Part shown: positions 1 to 6,360 of the stretch, piece by piece
Layout: each line of letters begins with the position of its first letter
Position numbering within the stretch: the first letter of the stretch is position 1
NCBI GenBank assembly: GCA_031282905.1
Contig: JAITCV010000191.1
Span: 1 to 10,394, forward strand
DNA length: 10,394 nucleotides
Source of the DNA: Azoarcus sp.
GTDB taxonomy: Bacteria; Pseudomonadota; Gammaproteobacteria; Burkholderiales; Rhodocyclaceae
Direction of reading: 5' to 3'
Position numbers and translations under genes: made by a program
The notes under the pieces: model-generated
Told to the model about the DNA's origin: nothing
Database searches by the model: none
Seen by the model: the letters and a program-made list of their open reading frames with translations, nothing else

Positions 1-1
1 C

Positions 2-115
2 AACAGCCTGACGACCGCCTTTCTCGATGCCACCACCAAAAAACGCACTTTGCTTGAATTCGAAAACAAAATTCACGACTGGTGCCTTGCCCACAGAAAC
101 GACCTGCTTGCCTGA
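2..115 (+). CDS. 3' end of an unrecognised gene (partial)
   Basis: An open frame enters from the left edge and ends at TGA 113-115, giving the last 37 residues of a protein. The visible part has charged, helix-like character (KKRTLLEFENKIHDW) and ends HRNDLLA. I do not recognise the family. The base composition is AT-richer than the housekeeping genes further right, as in the rest of the first 490 bases, which suggests an accessory or transferred segment. The same frame continues after the stop into the small ORF at 149-292, so the stop could be a real gene end or a nonsense change in a longer gene. The sequence to the left would decide this. Confidence 0.45.
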   Translation, partial: NSLTTAFLDATTKKRTLLEFENKIHDWCLAHRNDLLA

Positions 116-148
116 AACCCCATATCCTTGCCAAAGGCTGATGATGAA

Positions 149-292
149 ATGGACTACGAAGCCTATTACCTCGAAGTCTTCAGGAAAGACCTGAACCGCT
201 TTTTCTCGGAAATTCCAGATGGAGTGAAGCATCATTTCAGCAGCGATTTTACGATTCAACCGTTTGCCTCGCCAGCGGTTCACCTTGTTTGA
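149..292 (+). CDS. possible small hypothetical protein, 47 aa
   Basis: ATG 149-151 to TGA 290-292 encodes 47 residues rich in aromatic and charged amino acids (begins MDYEAYYLEVFRKDLNRFF). An AAGG lies about 11 nt upstream of the ATG, a rather long spacing. It is in the same frame as the partial gene that ends at 115, 33 nt upstream, so it may be a separate short gene or the continuation of a gene broken by the stop at 113-115. In the same frame after 292 the reading goes on for about 49 codons to another stop near 440, again without a good start. No membrane segment or known motif is visible. The function is unknown and the call is weak. Confidence 0.3.
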   Translation: MDYEAYYLEVFRKDLNRFFSEIPDGVKHHFSSDFTIQPFASPAVHLV

Positions 293-491
293 GATTTCTG
301 GAAAAGGAATGCAGGAAATATTTCGGTATCGCACTATTCTTCACCATCCTGGTCGACATGGTGTGCTACTACCATTATCGTGAGCACTATGTTTTTTACA
401 GATCATCTTCCAGAAATCAATGGCTTGGATTTCTGGAAAAAATGAGAGGACGAATTCCCCCAGCCATGATGTTCATGGCGGTATCACAATG
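293..491. other. AT-richer stretch with broken frames, probably gene remnant
   Basis: No convincing complete gene. One plus-strand frame is open from a TTG at 289 to TGA at 490-492 (67 residues with a hydrophobic patch near YFGIALFFTILVDMV), but it has no Shine-Dalgarno and overlaps the 149-292 ORF. A second frame, in phase with that ORF, gives DFWK-like ends at both 293 and about 437. A 13-base word (GATTTCTGGAAAA) occurs at 293-305 and again at 428-440. The most economical reading is decayed accessory DNA. Confidence 0.3.
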
Positions 492-525
492 AAAACGCGC
501 GCCCCGCGCAAAACCGGGGCGCGCG
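492..525 (-). terminator. Rho-independent terminator of the 99-aa gene
   Basis: An 11-bp perfect GC-rich stem (496-506 with 515-525) closes an 8-nt loop (507-514). On the minus strand the stem is followed by TTTT (complement of 492-495) and then CATTG. It lies 9 nt past the stop codon of the minus-strand gene at 535-834, the place expected for that gene's terminator. Confidence 0.75.
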
Positions 526-534
526 AAGCGGCGG

Positions 535-834
535 TCAATACCGCCGCTGGGTTTCGATGATGCCTGCTTTTTTCACCCGATGGTCGCCCACGGCGCGTGC
601 CAAGGCCAGGATGATTTCATCACTGGTCAAGAGCGCGTGTTTTGGGGCGGTGTGTTTCTCGGTGTGTTTCTTTTTCGCAGGCTTCTTGCCTTGCTCCATC
701 TTGCCTTGCTCCATCTGGAGCTTTTCCCAGGCTTTGTGGTCGTCCAAATACAGCTTCCTGTAAGCGTCGATCTGCTCGCTGGTTACAGCGTTCAGGGGCG
801 ACGACGCGCGAGGGGCACGGTTTTTCGTCTGCAC
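535..834 (-). CDS. hypothetical basic protein, 99 aa
   Basis: The chosen start is GTG at 834-832 because AAGGAG (complement of 841-846) sits 6 nt upstream. An ATG-started version reaching to 1026 would add 64 residues that look like non-coding translation. The protein has an N-terminal helical region (SEQIDAYRKLYLDDHKAWEKL), a lysine-rich linker at about residues 45-68 (MEQGKMEQGKKPAKKKHTEKHT) and a C-terminal segment LLTSDEIILALARAVGDHRV. The linker holds two in-frame tandem duplications at the DNA level (12 bp and 15 bp). There is no signal peptide or membrane segment, so it is probably cytoplasmic. The gene appears monocistronic: its own strong RBS, a terminator 9 nt past the stop and a gap of more than 300 nt upstream. 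I do not recognise the family. The basic linker could bind nucleic acid, but that is only inference. Confidence 0.65.
   Translation of the reverse strand: MQTKNRAPRASSPLNAVTSEQIDAYRKLYLDDHKAWEKLQMEQGKMEQGKKPAKKKHTEKHTAPKHALLTSDEIILALARAVGDHRVKKAGIIETQRRY
648..671. repeat. 2 x 12-bp perfect tandem duplication
   Basis: CGGTGTGTTTCT occurs at 648-659 and again at 660-671. It lies in frame in the lysine-rich linker of the 99-aa protein and encodes the doubled KHT motif (KHTEKHT). Confidence 0.9.
686..715. repeat. 2 x 15-bp perfect tandem duplication
   Basis: TTGCCTTGCTCCATC occurs at 686-700 and again at 701-715, in frame in the 99-aa gene, giving the doubled MEQGK (MEQGKMEQGK). Both copies are identical, so the duplication is probably recent or under replication slippage. 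Confidence 0.9.
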
Positions 835-840
835 GATTTT

Positions 841-846
841 CTCCTT
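841..846 (-). promoter_or_regulatory. Shine-Dalgarno AAGGAG that sets the GTG start at 834
   Basis: The minus strand reads AAGGAG, then 6 nt, then GTG. It is one of the best Shine-Dalgarno sequences in the window, and it rules against the upstream ATG at 1026 as the start of this gene. Confidence 0.7.
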
Positions 847-1163
847 GAAGTTGAGAATTCCAGGCCAAAGACATCCCCTCCCCCCGTTGGGAGGAAAGGC
901 TATCGGCCAGGGTCGTGTCAGTACGTTCGCATTGGGCGTTGCTGCGTCAAAGAAAGGGGGGATGATAACGCTGATTATCCGCGCGGTGAACATGGCGAGC
1001 GCGCACGACCGGCGGCGGTGTGGCATTGCTTACGCCAGAACATCCAGATGGCAAGGAAAACCCGCAGGCTCATATTGCTCGTTTCATTACATATAAATGC
1101 AATGACGTCATGTTTTCCAGTTGCGAAGCGTTGTGCGGATGCGCTATGGCTGCCTGGCGGCGC
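847..1163. other. intergenic stretch upstream of the 99-aa gene
   Basis: No gene is supported here. Frames that cross it have atypical composition and no RBS. It must hold the promoter of the 99-aa gene. A TTGACG hexamer on the minus strand (complement of 945-950) is a possible -35, but no good -10 follows at 16-18 nt. A perfect 10-bp palindrome ATGACGTCAT lies at 1102-1111, next to an AT-rich patch (1088-1098). No clear terminator was found for the DUF3426 gene that ends at 1164. Confidence 0.45.
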
Positions 1164-2882
1164 TCAGGGGTAGAAGGCATGGACCCGGTAGTTGCTGGGG
1201 TCGATCTGCTTGATTTCCATGGCGAGCTTGACTGACAGGCTGGCGCGTGACGGAAGGCCGTCGGTCAGGCGGGCGGGTGGTACCCATTCGGCGGGCGAGA
1301 TGACGCGGCGGGTGAGCGGCTCTCCCAGGCTGTTGGTGAGGGTGAGTTCGAGATAGGGCCAGTCTTGCGTAAATTCGGCGCGGTTGCTGACCGTGGAGAA
1401 GAATATGTAGTGCCCGGGTTGGCCGGGGTTCAATTGCAGATCGGAGTCGACGATCTGGATGAGCGAGGCATCCCGGGGCAGGGGCATGTCGCAGGCGACG
1501 TGCTCGCAGGCGGTGACCAGGAGCGGGCGCAGGCCGGGCAATTGACGGGTAATGTCCTGGCGGAAAATGTAGATGGCCTGACCGGCCAGCGCCATGCCCA
1601 TGATGAATACGATCAGCCCCCACAGTACGCGCACGCCGCCGCGGGCGGGTTTTCCATAGACATCGAAGCGGGTGATGTCGGTCAGGGAGGGCGCATCCGT
1701 GATCAGGGCCAGGGCGATCGGGCTTTCGGCCTGGTTGGGGACGGGATGTGTGTCCTGAATGGAGCGCGTGTCCTGGATGGAGCACGTGTCCGTATCTTGA
1801 ATGGAAGGCGTGTCCTGGATGGAATGCAGTTGTATTTCTTCGTTTTCGTCGCCGATATCGATTTCGATGCTGACTCGGGAGCTCAGTTCGCTTTCGGCTT
1901 CGATTTCAGCTTCGATCTTGTCGATTTCGGCGACGAGACTTTCGTCATCGCTGGCTTGGGTGTTGCCTTCTTGGGCGAACGTGACGTTCCATTGGATGGG
2001 CTCGACGCTTTCATGGGCGGGCGTGGCATTCCATTGGATGGGTTCGATGTTCTCATCGGCGGGCGCGACGCTCCGTTGAATGGGCGCGGCGTCCTCATGG
2101 GCGGGCGCGACGCTCCGCTGGATGGGTGCGGCGTACTCATCGGCGGGCACGGCGCTCCGTTGGATGGGCGCGGCGTCCTCATGGGCGGGCACGGCGCTCC
2201 GCTGGATGGGCGCGACGTCCTCATCGGCGGGCGCGACGTTTCGTTGAATGGGCGCGGCGTCCTCATGGGCGGGCGCGACGCTCCGCTGGATGGGTGCGGC
2301 GTCCTCATCGGCGGGCACGGCGCTCCGTTGGATGGGCGCGGCGCTGTCGTCGGCGTTTTCCGAGAAGTCCAACTCCGGGAAGTCCTGCGCGGCGGACCAG
2401 GACAGGGTGCGATGAATTCTGGAGCGAGCACTCGAGGGGGAGTCGATCGAGGTGGAGAAGTCGAGATCGCTCAATTGGCGTGCCGCCGGTTTTTTGATGG
2501 CGGCGGGCACGGGAGGCGCCGACGCGGGAGGCACCGCAGTTACAGGCGGATGCTGGGGGGCGGCGGGCTGATTTTCGGCGATGTGCGGGCTGATTTCCGG
2601 CGCTACGCGGGGGGGAGGCTGGAAGGCGGCGGCAAGTTCGGCGGGGGGATGGGTGGGTTCGACCGTATGCGTTGCGGCATGTTCATGCGTAAACGGCTGG
2701 AATGCCTCGTCGCCACGAGGTGTTTGTGCATTGCTGGTGAAATCCGTCGGGGTGGGGTTGAGATGGTCGAGGGCATTGAACGGGCTGAGGCAATGCCCGC
2801 AACGCACCAGCCCATGGTGAGCCTCCAACTGTTCCGGGCTCAGCCTGAAGACTGTTTGGCAACTCGGGCAGCGGGTAAGCAT
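1164..2882 (-). CDS. zinc-ribbon + DUF3426 membrane protein with internal repeat tracts, 572 aa
   Basis: The start is ATG 2882-2880, so that the protein begins MLTRCPSCQTVFRL, the usual N-terminus of this family. AAGGA lies about 10 nt upstream. An MJ0042-type zinc ribbon has C5-x2-C8 and C28-x2-C31 with the typical GLVRCGHC. Then come a Pro/Ala-rich stretch, nine 14-residue repeats (about 182-307), an acidic stretch (about 312-351), SIQDT repeats (about 354-379), one membrane helix (about 419-440) and a C-terminal DUF3426 domain ending in the family-like HAFYP. The zinc ribbon and linker are expected in the cytoplasm and the C-terminal domain outside. The function of the family is not established. 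Family members of this layout are usually much shorter; the extra length here is the repeat linker. The gene follows prmA on the same strand, 124 nt downstream. Confidence 0.85.
   Translation of the reverse strand: MLTRCPSCQTVFRLSPEQLEAHHGLVRCGHCLSPFNALDHLNPTPTDFTSNAQTPRGDEAFQPFTHEHAATHTVEPTHPPAELAAAFQPPPRVAPEISPHIAENQPAAPQHPPVTAVPPASAPPVPAAIKKPAARQLSDLDFSTSIDSPSSARSRIHRTLSWSAAQDFPELDFSENADDSAAPIQRSAVPADEDAAPIQRSVAPAHEDAAPIQRNVAPADEDVAPIQRSAVPAHEDAAPIQRSAVPADEYAAPIQRSVAPAHEDAAPIQRSVAPADENIEPIQWNATPAHESVEPIQWNVTFAQEGNTQASDDESLVAEIDKIEAEIEAESELSSRVSIEIDIGDENEEIQLHSIQDTPSIQDTDTCSIQDTRSIQDTHPVPNQAESPIALALITDAPSLTDITRFDVYGKPARGGVRVLWGLIVFIMGMALAGQAIYIFRQDITRQLPGLRPLLVTACEHVACDMPLPRDASLIQIVDSDLQLNPGQPGHYIFFSTVSNRAEFTQDWPYLELTLTNSLGEPLTRRVISPAEWVPPARLTDGLPSRASLSVKLAMEIKQIDPSNYRVHAFYP
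1746..1823. repeat. SIQDT repeat tract in the DUF3426 gene
   Basis: On the minus strand this encodes four SIQDT copies (SIQDTP, SIQDTDTC, SIQDTR, SIQDTH). The DNA shows repeated GTGTCCTGGATGGA / GTGTCCTGAATGGA words. One copy carries a two-codon insertion (DT before C). It is a second repeat tract, separate from the 42-bp array and closer to the membrane helix. Confidence 0.8.
1962..2339. repeat. minisatellite of about nine 42-bp units in the DUF3426 gene
   Basis: Nine consecutive 14-residue units with consensus APIQRS(AV/VA)PA(D/H)EDA are encoded on the minus strand. The two units nearest the membrane helix are diverged (EPIQWN...). D and H alternate strictly in the first eight units, so the effective unit is an 84-bp pair. 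The block 2084-2167 matches 2252-2335 at 83 of 84 bases, the one change (2135 against 2303) turning an Asp codon into Tyr. This points to a recent 168-bp duplication. Because the unit is a multiple of 3, copy-number change alters length without breaking the frame. Confidence 0.9.
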
Positions 2883-2934
2883 CGGTGGCGAATCCTTGAC
2901 CTCTGGAGGTACATTGATATCGTGGTAAATCGTG

Positions 2935-2948
2935 GATGATAAATCATC
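2935..2948. promoter_or_regulatory. inverted repeat in the prmA-DUF3426 gap
   Basis: GATGAT-AA-ATCATC is a perfect 6-bp inverted repeat in the 124-nt gap between prmA and the DUF3426 gene, about 53 nt upstream of the ATG at 2882. The gap is AT-richer than its surroundings and is the largest within the minus-strand gene series between 1164 and 7489, so it could hold a promoter or operator. No clear -35/-10 pair was found. Confidence 0.25.
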
Positions 2949-3006
2949 GCTTGCACGATAAGCGGCCAATGCGTTGGATTGAGTGGAAAAGTGTCTGGAA
3001 CGTGTA

Positions 3007-3900
3007 TTAATGGCGTGTCCCTTCCAGCCTTACCCAGCCATCGAGGGCCGCGCCAATTTCAAGGGCAAGGTAGGGCGACCAAGCGTCGATGACCTGGCTG
3101 GCTTGTTGTTCGAGTACACCGGAGAGCGCTATTTGTCCGCCGGGCGTCACGTGGGAAAAGAGGGCGGGGGCCAGCAGGCGGAGCGGGTTGGTGAGGATGT
3201 TGGCGACGACGATGTCGAACGCGCGGGTAAGCGGCTTGGCGGAGTGTTGCACATGGACGCGCCCAGCCACGCCATTGCGTACGATGTTGTCGTGGGCGGC
3301 ATCGAGCGCGCGTTCGTCGATGTCGACACCGAGCACGGTTTGCGCGCCCAGGCGGGCGGCGGCGATGCCGAGGATGCCCGAGCCGCAGCCGTAATCGAGC
3401 ACGTCGACACCCGTGCCGACCACTTGGCACAGCCATTCGAGGCACAGGCGGGTGGTGGGGTGCGAACCTGTGCCGAAAGCCATGCCGGGGTCGAGTTCGA
3501 TATTGATTGCGTCGGGGTCGGGCGCCGTGTGCCACGAGGGCACGATCCATAGCCGGTCACTGATACGAATGGGGCCGAACTGGCTTTGGGTGAGCCGCAC
3601 CCAGTCTTGTTCGGCAACGGTTTCCGTGGTGTAGGGCAGGATGCCGTCCAGCCCGATGGCGGCATGCGCTTCGGCAAGCAGGGCGGGGAGATCGGCGTCG
3701 GGGTCGAACAGCGCGACTATCCGGCTGCGCGGCCATGGCACTGCCGGTTCCTGACCGGGTTCGCCGAATTGCGGGGTTTCGCGCGCGCTGCCGGCGTCGG
3801 CATCCTCGATCGATACCGAGAGCGCCCCGGTGTCCATCAAGGCGTCCGACAGGGCTTCGGCCCGTTCGGCGTCGGCCAACAACGCAAGCGAAATCCACAT
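3007..3900 (-). CDS. prmA: ribosomal protein L11 methyltransferase PrmA, 297 aa
   Basis: Uses S-adenosylmethionine to methylate lysines and the N-terminus of ribosomal protein L11 in the cytoplasm. The N-terminal part (about 1-105) is the L11-recognition domain. The conserved PrmA signature LDPGMAFGTGSHPTT is at 136-150, the SAM-binding motif DYGCGSG at 169-175, an acidic VDID at 192-195 that should hold the ribose, and the catalytic-region motif NILTNP at 234-239. At 297 residues it is about the usual length. ATG 3900-3898 is preceded by AAGGAT, about 8 nt upstream, and starts 15 nt after the accC stop, so the two are probably cotranscribed, an arrangement common in Betaproteobacteria. L11 methylation is dispensable in E. 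coli. Confidence 0.95.
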   Translation of the reverse strand: MWISLALLADAERAEALSDALMDTGALSVSIEDADAGSARETPQFGEPGQEPAVPWPRSRIVALFDPDADLPALLAEAHAAIGLDGILPYTTETVAEQDWVRLTQSQFGPIRISDRLWIVPSWHTAPDPDAINIELDPGMAFGTGSHPTTRLCLEWLCQVVGTGVDVLDYGCGSGILGIAAARLGAQTVLGVDIDERALDAAHDNIVRNGVAGRVHVQHSAKPLTRAFDIVVANILTNPLRLLAPALFSHVTPGGQIALSGVLEQQASQVIDAWSPYLALEIGAALDGWVRLEGTRH

Positions 3901-3915
3901 CGACGCCTATCCTTT

Positions 3916-5277
3916 TTACTGGGTCTTGACCTCGCCCATTTCGGCAAGGCGCTGTTCAAGGTAATGGATGCTGGTGCCTCCTTCGATGAAGTGACTGTCC
4001 AACATCAGTTCCTGATGAAGCGGCACATTGGTCTTGATGCCGGCGACAGCCATTTCCGAGAGCGCGATACGCATGCGCCGGATGGCCTGTTCACGGTTGT
4101 CGCCGTAGGTGATCAGCTTGCCGATCATCGAGTCATAGTGCGGTGGCACAGTGTAGCCGGTATAGACATGGGAATCGACCCGCACGCCGGGGCCGCCGGG
4201 TGTATGCCAGTTGGTGATCTTGCCCGGCGAGGGGGTGAACTTGAACGGGTCTTCGGCATTGATCCGGCACTCGATGGCGTGACCGCGCAAGATCACGTCG
4301 CGCTGGCGAAACCACAGTTTGTCGCCCGCCGCGACCCGGATCTGGGCCTGGACGATGTCGATGCCGGTGATGAATTCGGATACGGGATGCTCGACTTGTA
4401 CCCGGGTGTTCATTTCGATGAAATAGAATTCGTCGTTTTCATAGAGGAACTCGAAGGTGCCCGCGCCGCGATAACCGATCTTGCGGCAGGCTTCCGCGCA
4501 GCGTTCGCCGATGGCGCTGATCAGCTTGCGATCGATGCCCGGCGCGGGCGCTTCCTCGATGACTTTCTGGTGGCGGCGTTGCATCGAGCAGTCGCGTTCG
4601 CCCAGATAGACGGCGTTGCCGTGCTGGTCGGCCATCACCTGGATTTCAATGTGGCGCGGGTTTTCGAGGAATTTCTCCATATACACCACGGGATTGCCGA
4701 AAGCCGCCTGGGCCTCGGCGCGCGTGGTGGTCACGGCATTGAGCAGCGCGGCCTCGGTATGCACCACACGCATGCCGCGCCCGCCGCCGCCGCCAGAGGC
4801 TTTGATGATGACAGGATAGCCGATGGCGCGGGCGATCCTGACGATCTCCTTGCCGTCTTCGGGCAGGGCGCCGTCCGACCCCGGCACGCAGGGCACGCCC
4901 GCCGTCTTCATTGCGTCCTTGGCCGAGACCTTGTCGCCCATCAGGCGGATGGTGTCCGGGCGCGGGCCGATGAACACGAAACCGGATTGTTCGACCCGTT
5001 CGGCGAAATCGGCATTTTCCGACAGGAAACCATAGCCGGGGTGGATGGCCTCGGCATCGGTGACTTCCGCGGCCGAGATGATCGCGGGCACGTTGAGATA
5101 GCTTTGCGACGATGGCGCGGGGCCGATGCAGACCGATTCGTCCGCGAGCTTGACGTATTTGGCCTCGGTATCCGCTTCCGAATGGACGGCGACCGTCTTG
5201 ATGCCCAGTTCGCGGCAGGCACGCAACACACGGAGGGCGATTTCCCCTCTGTTGGCGATGAGGACTTTTTCGAACAT
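3916..5277 (-). CDS. accC: acetyl-CoA carboxylase, biotin carboxylase subunit AccC, 453 aa
   Basis: Carboxylates the biotin of AccB with bicarbonate and ATP, the first half-reaction of acetyl-CoA carboxylase and the committed step of fatty acid synthesis. It starts MFEKVLIANRGEIA. The ATP-grasp residues fall at the E. coli positions: K116, K159, glycine-rich loop GGGGGRGM at 162-169, H236/K238, E276, E288, N290, R292, E296 and R338. The length is about that of E. coli AccC (449). ATG 5277-5275 starts 6 nt after the accB stop, with no strong Shine-Dalgarno in the gap, so translation is probably coupled to accB. That would keep the two subunits in proportion. Cytoplasmic. Confidence 0.97.
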   Translation of the reverse strand: MFEKVLIANRGEIALRVLRACRELGIKTVAVHSEADTEAKYVKLADESVCIGPAPSSQSYLNVPAIISAAEVTDAEAIHPGYGFLSENADFAERVEQSGFVFIGPRPDTIRLMGDKVSAKDAMKTAGVPCVPGSDGALPEDGKEIVRIARAIGYPVIIKASGGGGGRGMRVVHTEAALLNAVTTTRAEAQAAFGNPVVYMEKFLENPRHIEIQVMADQHGNAVYLGERDCSMQRRHQKVIEEAPAPGIDRKLISAIGERCAEACRKIGYRGAGTFEFLYENDEFYFIEMNTRVQVEHPVSEFITGIDIVQAQIRVAAGDKLWFRQRDVILRGHAIECRINAEDPFKFTPSPGKITNWHTPGGPGVRVDSHVYTGYTVPPHYDSMIGKLITYGDNREQAIRRMRIALSEMAVAGIKTNVPLHQELMLDSHFIEGGTSIHYLEQRLAEMGEVKTQ

Positions 5278-5283
5278 GGGCGT

Positions 5284-5733
5284 TCAGCCGATCACGAACA
5301 GCGGCTGGCCATATTCGACCGGCTGACCGTTCTCGACCAGGATGGCCTTGATCGTGCCGGCAGCATCGGCTTCGATCTCGTTCATCAGCTTCATCGCTTC
5401 GATGATGCACAGGCGGTCGCCGAGCGCGACGTTCTGGCCGACTTCGGCCAGCGGCTTGTCGCCCGGCGCGCTGGCGCGGTAGAACGTGCCGACCATGGGG
5501 GATTTCACCACGTGGCCAGGGGGCAGTTCGGGGAGGGTTTCGGCAACGCTGACCGCAGGCGCGACCGCGGGCGCGACCGGCACAGGCGCGGGCGCGGCGG
5601 CATACATAGGCTGCGCGGCAATGCCCGAGTATTTGGCGATGCGAACTTTTTCTTCGCCTTCGGTGAATTCGAGCTCGGAAATTCCCGATTCCTGAACGAG
5701 GTCGATCAGTTTCTTGAGCTTGCGCAAATCCAT
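5284..5733 (-). CDS. accB: biotin carboxyl carrier protein AccB, 149 aa
   Basis: Carries the biotin that is carboxylated by AccC and passed to the AccAD transferase. The N-terminal helix MDLRKLKKLIDLVQ is typical. A Pro/Ala/Val-rich flexible linker spans about 45-65, followed by the biotinyl/lipoyl domain with the biotinylation motif EAMKLMNEI, biotin on K115, and the thumb region around 84-93. The chosen start is ATG 5733-5731, preceded by GGAG 6 nt upstream (complement of 5740-5743). The frame is open upstream to an ATG at 5865, but that extra 44 residues lack the family pattern and would overlap aroQ. It is slightly shorter than E. coli AccB (156). It is 64 nt downstream of aroQ and 6 nt upstream of accC. 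Confidence 0.96.
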   Translation of the reverse strand: MDLRKLKKLIDLVQESGISELEFTEGEEKVRIAKYSGIAAQPMYAAAPAPVPVAPAVAPAVSVAETLPELPPGHVVKSPMVGTFYRASAPGDKPLAEVGQNVALGDRLCIIEAMKLMNEIEADAAGTIKAILVENGQPVEYGQPLFVIG

Positions 5734-5797
5734 GTGTTTCTCCGGGGCTGAAACGATGCCGGCTCGGGGAAACCGCCCGGCGGGCATCTGTCGATGT

Positions 5798-6292
5798 CTA
5801 GTCGGGTTGGTTGCGGAGGCGGTCGAGGGCGAAGTCGACCGCCGCCAGGTAACCATGGGCGCCAAGGCCGCAGATCACGCCTACCGCGATGTCGGAGAAG
5901 CGGGAACGGTGGCGGAAGGATTCGCGGCCGTGGATGTTGGACAGATGCACTTCGATGAAGGGAATCTGTACGGCGGCGAGCGCATCGCGCAGGGCGATGC
6001 TGGTGTGGGTGTAGGCGGCGGGGTTGATGATGATGAAGTCGATGCCTTCGAGCGCGGCGGCCTGGATGCGGTCGATCAACTGGCCTTCGTGGTTGCTCTG
6101 GAAAGATTCCACTCGCACGCCGTCGGCGCGGGCGCGTGATTCCATCGCGGTGTGGATGTCGGCGAGCGTGGTGCGGCCATAGATTTCCGGTTCGCGGTTG
6201 CCGAGCAAATTGAGATTCGGGCCATGCAACACCAAGATGCGGCGTGGCGTCGGCGCGCTGGATTGGGATTTGCTGTCTTTTTGTCGAATCAT
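5798..6292 (-). CDS. aroQ: type II 3-dehydroquinate dehydratase AroQ, 164 aa
   Basis: Converts 3-dehydroquinate to 3-dehydroshikimate in the shikimate pathway for aromatic amino acids. Type II enzymes usually form dodecamers in the cytoplasm. Visible motifs are GPNLNLLGNREPEIYG with R33 and the catalytic Y38, FQSNHEG, INPAAYTHTS with N90 and H96, and EVHLSNIHGRESFR with H116 and R127, the expected spacing of active-site residues. The start is ATG 6292-6290. No Met lies between it and the conserved core, although the first 17 residues are extra compared with many homologues, and there is no clear Shine-Dalgarno. Three 10-bp-spaced AACTGC boxes lie directly upstream. The neighbours are the TlpA-like gene (64 nt upstream) and accB (64 nt downstream), a common betaproteobacterial order. 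Confidence 0.96.
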   Translation of the reverse strand: MIRQKDSKSQSSAPTPRRILVLHGPNLNLLGNREPEIYGRTTLADIHTAMESRARADGVRVESFQSNHEGQLIDRIQAAALEGIDFIIINPAAYTHTSIALRDALAAVQIPFIEVHLSNIHGRESFRHRSRFSDIAVGVICGLGAHGYLAAVDFALDRLRNQPD

Positions 6293-6296
6293 CAGT

Positions 6297-6322
6297 GCAG
6301 TTTGGCGCAGTTCGATGCAGTT
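6297..6322. repeat. three AACTGC boxes at exact 10-bp spacing before aroQ
   Basis: On the plus strand GCAGTT occurs at 6297-6302, 6307-6312 and 6317-6322, one helical turn apart, beginning 5 nt upstream of the aroQ ATG. The longer word TGCAGTTTG is shared by the outer two copies. This may be an operator or leader element, or only another slippage product. Confidence 0.6.
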
Positions 6323-6338
6323 TGTCCAGCGCGGCGTG

Positions 6339-6360
6339 TTGCCGCTCAGTTGCCGCTCAG
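6339..6360. repeat. 2 x 11-bp tandem duplication over the stop codon of the TlpA-like gene
   Basis: TTGCCGCTCAG occurs at 6339-6349 and 6350-6360. On the minus strand it doubles a TGA-containing word, so the gene's stop (6359-6357) is followed 11 nt later by a second TGA in another frame. Confidence 0.85.

Noticed and set aside
835..1026. N-terminal extension of the 99-aa protein to an ATG at 1026
   Set aside because: The extension is Pro/Arg-rich without pattern and passes through the Shine-Dalgarno that serves the GTG at 834.
1102..1111. ATGACGTCAT palindrome as an operator
   Set aside because: It is a perfect palindrome but only 10 bp, with no second copy and no clear promoter beside it, so chance is likely.
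1962..2339. CRISPR array
   Set aside because: The units are directly adjacent with no unique spacers, keep a 3-base period and encode a regular 14-residue peptide inside a gene.
1365..2939. 524-codon plus-strand open frame opposite the DUF3426 gene
   Set aside because: It is a shadow of the minus-strand gene; its GRGVLMGGRDAPLD-type repeats are the 42-bp array read in antisense. The minus strand has the zinc ribbon, membrane helix and DUF3426 domain.
2883..2969. 29-residue N-terminal extension of the DUF3426 protein
   Set aside because: The family begins at or just before the first zinc-ribbon Cys pair, and the extension lies in the AT-rich intergenic gap. It cannot be fully excluded.
3586..5751. 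721-codon plus-strand open frame across prmA, accC and accB
   Set aside because: It is antisense to three well-identified genes with conserved motifs. Its translation (many D, G, R, H, F and runs like RRRDRGRDRHRRGRG) is typical of the complement of GC-rich coding DNA.
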